In this document: one piece after another, positions 16,963 to 24,170 of the stretch
How positions within the stretch are numbered: position 1 is the stretch's first letter
Layout: each line of letters begins with the position of its first letter
Notes under the pieces: model-generated
Database searches by the model: none
Told to the model about the DNA's origin: nothing
What the model saw: only the letters and a program-made list of their open reading frames with translations
Assembly (NCBI GenBank): GCA_015999985.1
Contig: JAECRA010000006.1
Location: 43,100 to 107,099 of the forward strand
From: Comamonadaceae bacterium
GTDB taxonomy: Bacteria > Pseudomonadota > Gammaproteobacteria > Burkholderiales > Burkholderiaceae_C
Direction of reading: 5' to 3'
Length of the DNA stretch: 64,000 nt
Translations under genes and position numbers: made by a program

Positions 16963-18156
16963 TTAAGGATTGACAGGGAATTGGCGGTTTTCCACATTTC
17001 CGGGCACTGCGTCTCCCGGAAGCTCGATACCAGGCGGATCTTGCTGGGCAGAGCCAGGCTGAGCCAGGCCGTCATCCGCTGCTGTCTTGCGCACCCGGCC
17101 ATGCTCGGGCGTAGGCCACAGCCCCCGTGGGCGCAGCAGCATGATGATGATCATGGCCAGCGCAATCAGCAATTGGCGCAAGATGGAGGCGTCCAGCCGG
17201 CCACCCGTCATGCCTTGTAGCGGCCCGGCCACGTAACGCAACACCTCTGGCAGTGCCGCCAGCAGCAAAGCCCCCAGCACCACGCCAGGCAAGTGGCCCA
17301 AGCCTCCCAGGACTACCATGGCAACGATCATGACGGATTCCATCAGGCTGAATGATTCAGGTGACACGAAGCCCTGGAACGCCGCAAACATGGCGCCTGA
17401 CATGCCCCCGAACGAGGCGCCCATGCCGAAAGCCAGCAACTTCAGATTTCGGGTATTCACGCCCATCGCCTTGGCGGCGATCTCATCTTCGCGGATAGCC
17501 ATCCATGCGCGGCCAATGCGCGAGCTCTGCAGGCGATAACACACGATGATGGTGAAAATCACCAGCATCAGGAACAGGTAGTAATACAAGGTGACCGAAG
17601 CAATCTCAAACCCGCCTATGGTGAGCGGCTTGCCCAGATCCAGCCCGAAGAACTTCACCGAATCGATCTGGCTCACTCCTTTGGGGCCATTGGTGATGTT
17701 GTAGGGGTGGTCAAGGTTGTTCAGGAAGATACGGATGATTTCCCCGAACCCCAACGTCACAATGGCCAGGTAATCGCCACGCAGCTTCAGCACCGGCACG
17801 CCCAGCAAAACCCCCACTCCTGCAGCCAGTAACAGCGCCACCGGTATCACCATCCATAGCGAGGTATGAAACCCGTTGGGAAACATCGCAGCAATGGCGG
17901 GGAAAGTGGAAGTCAGATGCGGTGAGGCCAGCAAGGCATATAGATAGGCCCCCACTGCGAAGAACGCCACATACCCCAGATCGAGCAGGCCAGCGTAACC
18001 CACGACGATATTCAGCCCCAGTGCCAGCAACACGTACAACAATGCGAGATCCAGAATACGCACCCATGCATTGCCGAACTGCTGCAGGAAAAGCGGCAGA
18101 ACGAGGATGGCGATCCCGCAGATGATGAAAGCAATGATCTTGTTCTTTTGAGTCAT
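16963..18156 (-). CDS. livM: ABC transporter permease LivM
   Basis: A 397-residue LivM permease with about nine membrane segments. The motifs LNIVVGYAGLLDLGYVAFFAVGAY (read near residues 50-75, quoted from a longer match) and GRAWMAIREDEIAAKAMG are typical. ATG 18156 has a GGAGG ribosome site 5 bp upstream, so I prefer it to the ATG at 18171. The C-terminus after PRGLWPTPEHGR is a roughly 45-residue polar, Pro-rich tail (to residue 397) that extends past the last helix; such tails occur in beta-proteobacterial LivM proteins. Confidence 0.92.
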   Translation of the reverse strand: MTQKNKIIAFIICGIAILVLPLFLQQFGNAWVRILDLALLYVLLALGLNIVVGYAGLLDLGYVAFFAVGAYLYALLASPHLTSTFPAIAAMFPNGFHTSLWMVIPVALLLAAGVGVLLGVPVLKLRGDYLAIVTLGFGEIIRIFLNNLDHPYNITNGPKGVSQIDSVKFFGLDLGKPLTIGGFEIASVTLYYYLFLMLVIFTIIVCYRLQSSRIGRAWMAIREDEIAAKAMGVNTRNLKLLAFGMGASFGGMSGAMFAAFQGFVSPESFSLMESVMIVAMVVLGGLGHLPGVVLGALLLAALPEVLRYVAGPLQGMTGGRLDASILRQLLIALAMIIIMLLRPRGLWPTPEHGRVRKTAADDGLAQPGSAQQDPPGIELPGDAVPGNVENRQFPVNP

Positions 18157-18167
18157 GGTGGCCTCCA

Positions 18168-19097
18168 TCACGCCCTGTCAGCCACGCGCTCACCCAGCAG
18201 GCCGGATGGGCGCAAGGTCAGAATGATGATGAGCACGACGAACGCGAAGATGTCCGTGTAATGACTACCCAGCAGACCGCCTGTGAGCACCCCGAGATAA
18301 CCGGAGCCAATGGCCTCTATCAGCCCTAAAAGGAGCCCTCCGATCACCGCCCCTGCCAGATTGCCGATACCACCAAAAACGGCTGCCGTGAACGCTTTCA
18401 GGCCAGGCAGGAAACCCATGGTATGTTGCACCGTACCGTAGTTGGAGGCATACATTACCCCGGCGATCGCTGCCAATATGGCGCCGATGATGAATGTGGC
18501 GGAAATCACCATGTCTGGCTTGACGCCCATGAGGCCAGCGACGCGGGGGTTCTCTGCCGTGGCCCGCATCGCCCGGCCCAGCTTGGTGTAGTGAACAACC
18601 CACATCAGTACAGCCAGCGATACCGCAGTCACACTCAAGACCATGATCTGAGTCCAGGTGATCACGGCCCCGCCAATGAGAAATGGCTCGGTCGGCAGCA
18701 GCGTGGGAAACGGCTTGTAGTTGGGTTTCCAGATGATCATGGCAAGCGTCTGCAGCAAGATCGACATGCCGATAGCAGTGATGAGCGGAGCGAGCCTGGG
18801 ACTGTTGCGCAGCCGCCTGTAGGCGATTTTCTCTATGACGAAATTAAGCACCGCTGCAACGGCACAGGCAATCACGAGGGCCAGCAAGAGCATGACCCAA
18901 CCCGGCGCTCCAGCCATGTGCGTCTGCATGATGCCGATGGAAGTCCAGGCCGTGAGCGCCCCGATCATCAGCACCTCGCCGTGGGCGAAGTTGATAAGCT
19001 GGATGATGCCGTACACCATGGTGTAACCCAGTGCAATCAAGGCATACATACTGCCCAGCACCAGACCATTGATGATCTGCTGAAGCAAAATATCCAT
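18168..19097 (-). CDS. livH: ABC transporter permease LivH
   Basis: A 309-residue LivH permease with eight hydrophobic segments and the canonical start MDILLQQIINGLVLGSMYALIALG (first part only quoted here as family start), the NFAHGEVLMIGA motif and the GGIGNLAGAVIGGLLLGL loop. ATG 19097 has AGGAG 9 bp upstream; the longer frame to 19118 adds seven residues including that ribosome site. It is the first gene of the livHMGF unit. No livJ/livK binding-protein gene accompanies it in the window. Confidence 0.93.
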   Translation of the reverse strand: MDILLQQIINGLVLGSMYALIALGYTMVYGIIQLINFAHGEVLMIGALTAWTSIGIMQTHMAGAPGWVMLLLALVIACAVAAVLNFVIEKIAYRRLRNSPRLAPLITAIGMSILLQTLAMIIWKPNYKPFPTLLPTEPFLIGGAVITWTQIMVLSVTAVSLAVLMWVVHYTKLGRAMRATAENPRVAGLMGVKPDMVISATFIIGAILAAIAGVMYASNYGTVQHTMGFLPGLKAFTAAVFGGIGNLAGAVIGGLLLGLIEAIGSGYLGVLTGGLLGSHYTDIFAFVVLIIILTLRPSGLLGERVADRA

Positions 19098-19419
19098 GAA
19101 GGTTTTCTCCTGTGCCACCGAGATCGCCGGGGCCGGTTTCGTTTTAGATCAAAAGCTCTGGCTGCCTTGTGGGCAGTGCCTGCCTACTTACTCAAGGACA
19201 CCTCGGCACCCTTCATGAAAAAAAATTCTAGCTGAGAGGATTTGACAGTGAGTGCCGAAAATGGCGCTTATCGCGAGGGTTTTCCCTCGCGGATGTGAAA
19301 TAAAAGCGCGATGTGGAACGCTTTGGGACCTTTCGCTACTCATAGGTATATCGGGTAAACGCGGCAAAGCACCCTTTTGGGGCCAACACTTAGTCTTTAA
19401 GACGTCGCTTGCAAATATC
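19098..19419. promoter_or_regulatory. Divergent promoter region of livH and the AraC gene
   Basis: This 322-bp gap separates divergent livH and the AraC-type gene. It has a perfect stem CGCGAGGG (19272-19279), TTTT loop, CCCTCGCG (19284-19291). No T-tract follows, so it is more likely an operator or mRNA leader structure than a terminator. A GTG-started frame runs through it into the AraC gene from 19252 but looks non-coding. Confidence 0.5.
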
Positions 19420-20463
19420 ATGCCTTCCAATACCATGAGCGCCATGCCGGCCCCTGCTTCACCCTCCTGCATACTGGAATGCATCTCTTCCCACGACGCC
19501 GAGCCCCAGGTTCGGTTCGATTCGTGGCGTGAGCGTGCGCACCAATGGGTGGAGATGCTGCCGCCGTCGCCCGATGCGGCGCTGGATGCGGAGTTGCGCA
19601 TGCTGCGTGGCGCCAACAGCTTTTTTGGCTCGATGCGATCCTCCGCGTATGAGACGCGCGCAGCACCCCATCGCCTGACTCACGCGCCAGATATGGTCAT
19701 CCTCACACTGGTTCAGGGCGGTGAGGTCTTGCACAACGGGGCGCCTGGGGAACAACAACGCATAGGCGCAGGAGCCCTTGGCCTCTACGATCCCCGCAAG
19801 TTGGGCAGCTACCGCTGGGACCACAACTCGCGCGAGGCCTTCCTGGCACTGCCGCGCAGCGATGTGCTTTTGGCACTGGGATGCGATCCAGACCCCTTGC
19901 CTGTCGGGCTGGAACGCGGCGCACTGGCTCCTGCACTGACCAGCCAGTTCAACCACCTCACCCTGCTGATGCGCCAGCCGCACGCCCTGGACACCGAGGA
20001 GTTTGCGGACTTGCTGGAAAACACCCGATCCCTGGCCTTGCTGATGCTCCGCAACCTCGGCCGCAACGGGCTCAAAGTGGATGCTGGCCGAGAAGATCAA
20101 GACCTGGATGCAGGCCGGCGAACTGCCGCACTGCGCTTCATGGAACAGGAAGCCCACCGGCATGACCTCGACGCCGCGGCAGTAGCGCACGGCGCGAATT
20201 GCTCCCGCACGCGGCTCTATGCCGCATTCGCCGCCCGCAACGAGACTGTGATGGGCGCACTGCGGGAATTGCGATTGCAACGCGCCAAAGGCTTGATCGA
20301 GAAGACGCCTCGTCTTCACGTGGGGTCTCTGGCCTGGCGCTGCGGCTTCTCCGACCAGTCGGGCTTCAGCAAGTTGTTCCGGTCCCGCTTCGGCATGCTG
20401 CCCTCTGAATGGCACCAGAGAACATGGGCGTATTCAAGTCATGGAGATACGCCTCAAAGTTAA
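19420..20463 (+). CDS. AraC family transcriptional regulator
   Basis: A 347-residue regulator. Residues about 60-230 form an AraC-binding-like sensor domain (with the pattern LTHAPDMVILTLVQGGEV), and the C-terminal 110 residues are the double helix-turn-helix: ALRELRLQRAKGLIE, then VGSLAWRCGFSDQSGFSKLFR and the closing GMLPSEW. The start is uncertain: ATG 19420 or 19435, with no clear ribosome site; the open frame to 19252 crosses the hairpin and is less likely. It diverges from the livHMGF unit and may regulate it, but AraC proteins of this type often control distant genes. Confidence 0.85.
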   Translation: MPSNTMSAMPAPASPSCILECISSHDAEPQVRFDSWRERAHQWVEMLPPSPDAALDAELRMLRGANSFFGSMRSSAYETRAAPHRLTHAPDMVILTLVQGGEVLHNGAPGEQQRIGAGALGLYDPRKLGSYRWDHNSREAFLALPRSDVLLALGCDPDPLPVGLERGALAPALTSQFNHLTLLMRQPHALDTEEFADLLENTRSLALLMLRNLGRNGLKVDAGREDQDLDAGRRTAALRFMEQEAHRHDLDAAAVAHGANCSRTRLYAAFAARNETVMGALRELRLQRAKGLIEKTPRLHVGSLAWRCGFSDQSGFSKLFRSRFGMLPSEWHQRTWAYSSHGDTPQS

Positions 20464-20532
20464 GGCGCGTCTTATCGCCTGCCACCCAGCGACCAGAAAG
20501 CGCCTGGTCGTCCTTTAAGGCTGCTTAGAGCT

Positions 20533-21837
20533 TCAACCCTTGGCCTCATCGTCCCACTTTTTAAGCAGCGCCAGCTTTTCACCGATTTTCACCTCCAGAC
20601 CCCTCGGAACAGGCTGATACCAACCTGGCTCGTCGATCCCGTCAGGCAAATACGTTTCTCCAGCTGCATAGGCATTAGGCTCATCATGGGCATACCGGTA
20701 CTCATGCCCATAGCCTAGCTCCTTCATAAGCTTGGTCGGGGCGTTGCGCAGGTGAACCGGGACCTCTCGGCTCTTGTCCTGTTTGACGAAGGCTCTGGCC
20801 TGGTTGTAGGCGTTGTAGCCCGCATTGCTCTTGGCAGCAATGGACAGATAGATGACCGCCTGGCCCAGCGCCAACTCCCCCTCAGGACTGCCGAGCCGCT
20901 CAAAGGTCAAGGCTGCATCATTGGCAATCTGCATCGCCCTGGGATCTGCAAGCCCAATGTCTTCCCAGGCCATGCGGACAATCCTTCGTGACAAATACCG
21001 CGCATCAGCGCCGCCATCGAGCATGCGGGTAAGCCAATACAGCGCCGCATCCGGATGAGAGCCCCGAACAGACTTGTGAAGCGCTGAAATCTGATCGTAG
21101 AAATTGTCTCCGCCCTTGTCGAAACGCCGACTGTTCAAAGTCAGGGCATTCTGAAGAAAGTCCGCGGTGATCTCCGTAATACCTGAAGCTTTCGCTGCCG
21201 TACTTGTCTGTTCCAGCAGGTTCAAGAACCTTCTTGCGTCACCGTCTGCATAGCCGACCAAGGTATCAACGGCCCGGTCTTCAAGCTGAAGATCACCAAG
21301 GGCATGTTCTTCCGTAGCCCTCTTGAGCAGAAGCTTCAATTCTTCATCCGTCAGCGACTTCAGAACATAGACCTGAGCACGCGACAGCAGAGCAGAATTG
21401 ACCTCAAAAGAAGGGTTCTCTGTGGTCGCTCCAATAAAGGTGAACAACCCGGACTCCACATGAGGCAACAGAGCATCTTGTTGGGACTTGTTGAACCTGT
21501 GAATTTCGTCCACGAACAAGATGGTGTTCTTGCCTTGGGCGAGATACTGCCTGGCTTGCTCCATGGCTTCTCTAATGTCTTTGACACCAGATAAGACAGC
21601 CGACAAGGCGATGAACTCACACTTGAAGGCCGAGGCAGTGAGCCGCGCCAGCGTGGTCTTCCCTACTCCGGGTGGGCCCCAGAAGATCATGGAATGAGGC
21701 TTGCCTGACTGAAAAGCCAGGCGCAGGGGCTTGCCCTCCCCCAGCAAATGGGATTGGCCAACGACTTCGTCCAAAGTCTTGGGGCGAAGCGCTTCAGCCA
21801 GTGGTGCGGAAGGCTCCTGAGCAAACAGATCGGGCAT
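20533..21837 (-). CDS. rarA: Replication-associated recombination protein A (MgsA/RarA)
   Basis: A 434-residue AAA+ ATPase of the clamp-loader-like RarA/MgsA/Mgs1 family that acts at stalled replication forks. The start PLAEALRPKTLDEVVGQSHL is the family hallmark; Walker A is GPPGVGKTTLAR, Walker B is ILFVDEIHRFNK, and sensor 1 is IGATTENPSFE. The C-terminal tetramerisation part has YLPDGIDEPGWYQPV. ATG 21837 (MPDLFAQEP) fits other RarA starts; the frame is open to 21933 but that part is low-complexity. It stands alone. Confidence 0.96.
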   Translation of the reverse strand: MPDLFAQEPSAPLAEALRPKTLDEVVGQSHLLGEGKPLRLAFQSGKPHSMIFWGPPGVGKTTLARLTASAFKCEFIALSAVLSGVKDIREAMEQARQYLAQGKNTILFVDEIHRFNKSQQDALLPHVESGLFTFIGATTENPSFEVNSALLSRAQVYVLKSLTDEELKLLLKRATEEHALGDLQLEDRAVDTLVGYADGDARRFLNLLEQTSTAAKASGITEITADFLQNALTLNSRRFDKGGDNFYDQISALHKSVRGSHPDAALYWLTRMLDGGADARYLSRRIVRMAWEDIGLADPRAMQIANDAALTFERLGSPEGELALGQAVIYLSIAAKSNAGYNAYNQARAFVKQDKSREVPVHLRNAPTKLMKELGYGHEYRYAHDEPNAYAAGETYLPDGIDEPGWYQPVPRGLEVKIGEKLALLKKWDDEAKG

Positions 21838-22284
21838 GCCCAATAGTATGCTGGCTCGAGAACCCTTTCTTGCGGCTGGTTTCCGAGCAGCGCAGCAACT
21901 CTGTTGAACGGATTGAACAGCCCCCTCGCGCACTTGCCCCCTTACCGGCCTTCTTCAAGGGTTGGAGCCGCGATGACTGGGCCCCCTGGACGGCCCTCCA
22001 GATAGCGGTCAGGCCCTGTAGGCGATAATCGCCCTCACCGTTCCGAATTGCATTAGGTCAGCCACGCTGGAAGCGTAGGCGGCAAAAGGCGTCAAAGCGA
22101 AACGTGCAAATGCGACTGCTGCGTAGTGACCGACTAGCCCCAGGTACCCCCTGGCTGCAGGAAGTTAAAACCGCTGAAGGCGTTTTGGTTGCGCGATTTC
22201 TCCAAGCCCCTTGCGCCTTTCCTCTCCAGGTCGCAGCCAACCTGTTCAGGGTGTTAAGCCCTCTTAACTGGCTGCGCTACGCAT
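21838..22284. other. Intergenic region upstream of the iron-signalling locus
   Basis: This 447-bp stretch between divergent rarA and the ECF sigma-factor gene has no convincing gene; short frames on both strands have no family resemblance. I do not see a Fur box or a copy of the 22866/24102 promoter element in it, although a promoter for the sigma-factor gene must lie here or overlap its start. Confidence 0.5.
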
Positions 22285-22839
22285 GTGCTCGAATTTTATT
22301 ACCGAGAACTTCTGAATTTCCTCGCCCACAAGGTGCGAGATCGCGATACTGCGGCTGACTTGACGCAGGAAAGTTTCGCGCGCGCGTACGCCGCAGAGCA
22401 GTCGGGCACTCGCATCCGTGATCCCCGGGCGTTGCTCTACAAGATCGCACGCAATCTGCTCACCGATACCTACCGCCGAAGTGATGCGCGCGGTACGCCA
22501 GATGAACGGGTCGTCGAGCCTGACGACGAGGCGGGGCCGGCCACACTGCAGCCAGACGCCATCCTGGAATCCCGGCAACGCTTCGAGGCCATTGCGGACA
22601 TCGTGGACTCATTGCCTCCGCGCTGCCGCGAGGCTTTCATCCTCGTAAAATTCGATGGGCTCTCGCATGCCGATGCCGCCGCCCGCATGGGCATCGCGGT
22701 CAAGACCTTGGAAATGCAAGTTCAGATTGCCTTGAAAGCTTGCTGGACGCGCCTCGATGCCCTGGACGGGCGCGCCGGACCGGACGGACTGACGGGTCAA
22801 CCAACATCCCGCGCACGCAGATCGCGCTCTGAAAAGTGA
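22285..22839 (+). CDS. ECF RNA polymerase sigma factor, FecI-like
   Basis: A 184-residue extracytoplasmic-function sigma factor. Region 2 reads YYRELLNFLAHKVRDRDTAA followed by DLTQESFARAYA, and region 4 reads DSLPPRCREAFILVKFDGLSHADAAARMG with IAVKTLEMQVQIALK as the recognition helix. It begins with GTG and lacks a clear ribosome site, so the start may be a few codons off. The order sigma factor, FecR, TonB receptor is the cell-surface signalling arrangement of FecI/PupI systems. It should drive the two promoter-like elements at 22866 and 24102. Confidence 0.92.
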   Translation: MLEFYYRELLNFLAHKVRDRDTAADLTQESFARAYAAEQSGTRIRDPRALLYKIARNLLTDTYRRSDARGTPDERVVEPDDEAGPATLQPDAILESRQRFEAIADIVDSLPPRCREAFILVKFDGLSHADAAARMGIAVKTLEMQVQIALKACWTRLDALDGRAGPDGLTGQPTSRARRSRSEK

Positions 22840-22865
22840 AAAAAAGCATCAGGCCACCATCTGCG

Positions 22866-22895
22866 TACAGGGTTGTAGGCTGATCATGCGTCTAC
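22866..22895 (+). promoter_or_regulatory. Candidate ECF sigma promoter upstream of fecR
   Basis: TACAGGGTTGTAG (22866-22878) and CGTCTAC (22889-22895) are separated by 10 bp. The same two blocks with the same spacing recur at 24102-24131 before the receptor gene. CGTCTA resembles the -10 element of many ECF sigma factors. The start codon of fecR is 19 bp downstream. Confidence 0.7.
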
Positions 22896-22913
22896 ATAGA
22901 CAAGTTGTACGAC

Positions 22914-24038
22914 ATGCCCTCTCCTGAATCCCACCTGCAAGATGCACGCCTTGGCGATGAGGCGCTCGCATGGTTTGTGCGTCGCCAGGACACGGGTTGG
23001 AAAGACGCGGACGAGACGGCGTTTCAGCAATGGGAGTCCTCAGATCCCAGGCACGCGCAGTTGTATGCTGATTGCGTTAACCAGTGGTCCAAGTTCGACG
23101 GCATGCCTGCAGATCTTGCGACGCGCATGCGCCGCAATCTCGTCCGGGACAAAGCCCTGGTGGACGCCTTGCAACCGCTCCCGACCTCAAGCCCTTGGCT
23201 GGTGCGCCATTCCCAGGTACGGGATTCCCCCGGCAAGGTGCCGTCATTGCCCCAACTCTCAAGACGGCGCTTTTTCCAACCCGCGCTGGCAATCGCTGGT
23301 ACGGCTGCCATGACGAGTGGCGCCGGCTATTTCTTGTGGCAGCAAGTGCAGGCACAGCCCGTTCTGGTTCAAACCTTCAGCACGACGCGCGGCCAACAAA
23401 AAGAAATTCCACTTCCAGACGGCACTCGCCTGCGACTGGACACTGCGACCCAGATAGAAGTCACCTATTACAGACAGCGACGAGAAGTGAAGTTGCTCGA
23501 CGGGCAAGCCGTGTTTGCCGTGCACCATGACGCTACCCGGCCTTTTCACGTCCTGGCCGGGCCATTGCAGGTGACGGTGGTGGGCACTCAGTTTTCCGTG
23601 AGGCACACCCCAAGGGTGCCCGGCGCCGACGGCGTTCAAGTGGCGGTTGAAGAAGGCAAGGTCAGGGTCGCACGACTTCATGGCTCTTCTGACGACGGCG
23701 AGGCCAGCAATGGCATGTTCCTCACCGCTGGACAACAGACAGCCAGCGACTCCCAGGGCGTGCTCAGCCCAGTGGTTGCCGTGGCGTCCGATGGGTTTGC
23801 GCCCTGGAGGGAGCAACGCATCAGCTTTATTGACACGCCGCTTGAGCAGGCGCTGGCTGAACTGGAGCGCTATGGAGACACCGGCATTGTGGTGCGTGAC
23901 GCCACCGTCGCCTCCATGCGGCTCACCGGCACCTTCGACCCCATGAACCGGACCACCTTGCGGCTTGCTTTGCCACGCGTGCTTCCAGTCAGGCTTGAAG
24001 CCAGGGGATCGAAAACGGAAGTGCTTCCCGCAAAGTAA
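22914..24038 (+). CDS. FecR-type anti-sigma factor / signal transducer
   Basis: A 374-residue inner-membrane regulator. The N-terminal DUF4880 domain (about residues 10-60, ALAWFVRRQDTGWKDADET) holds the sigma factor; one membrane segment follows near residues 118-137; the periplasmic FecR domain has the family core PDGTRLRLDTATQIEVTY and QVTVVGTQFSVR. It relays ligand binding by the receptor STN domain to the sigma factor. ATG 22914 is preferred over TTG 22905. It follows the sigma gene by 74 bp with the candidate promoter in between. Confidence 0.93.
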   Translation: MPSPESHLQDARLGDEALAWFVRRQDTGWKDADETAFQQWESSDPRHAQLYADCVNQWSKFDGMPADLATRMRRNLVRDKALVDALQPLPTSSPWLVRHSQVRDSPGKVPSLPQLSRRRFFQPALAIAGTAAMTSGAGYFLWQQVQAQPVLVQTFSTTRGQQKEIPLPDGTRLRLDTATQIEVTYYRQRREVKLLDGQAVFAVHHDATRPFHVLAGPLQVTVVGTQFSVRHTPRVPGADGVQVAVEEGKVRVARLHGSSDDGEASNGMFLTAGQQTASDSQGVLSPVVAVASDGFAPWREQRISFIDTPLEQALAELERYGDTGIVVRDATVASMRLTGTFDPMNRTTLRLALPRVLPVRLEARGSKTEVLPAK

Positions 24039-24077
24039 GCGTCAGCTGACTGAGCGCCGCGTGCCCTCCACAAAGCG

Positions 24078-24096
24078 AATTGAGAATTATTTGCAA
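24078..24096. promoter_or_regulatory. Fur-box-like site
   Basis: AATTGAGAATTATTTGCAA resembles Fur-binding sites of beta- and gamma-proteobacteria (GAGAATNATTNGCA-type). It lies just upstream of the candidate ECF promoter of the receptor gene, a position that would allow repression by Fe-Fur when iron is plentiful. The match is partial and judged by eye. Confidence 0.55.
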
Positions 24097-24101
24097 AACT
24101 C

Positions 24102-24131
24102 TACAGGGTTGTAGCCTCTCTACCCGTCTAC
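24102..24131 (+). promoter_or_regulatory. Candidate ECF sigma promoter upstream of the receptor gene
   Basis: TACAGGGTTGTAG (24102-24114), 10 bp, CGTCTAC (24125-24131): identical blocks and spacing to 22866-22895. The receptor start is 39 bp downstream. The repetition in two different gaps of the same regulon is strong evidence of a shared promoter. Confidence 0.75.
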
Positions 24132-24170
24132 CCAAGTAAGGACTGTTTTTTACTTGGAGACCCCGTTTCA

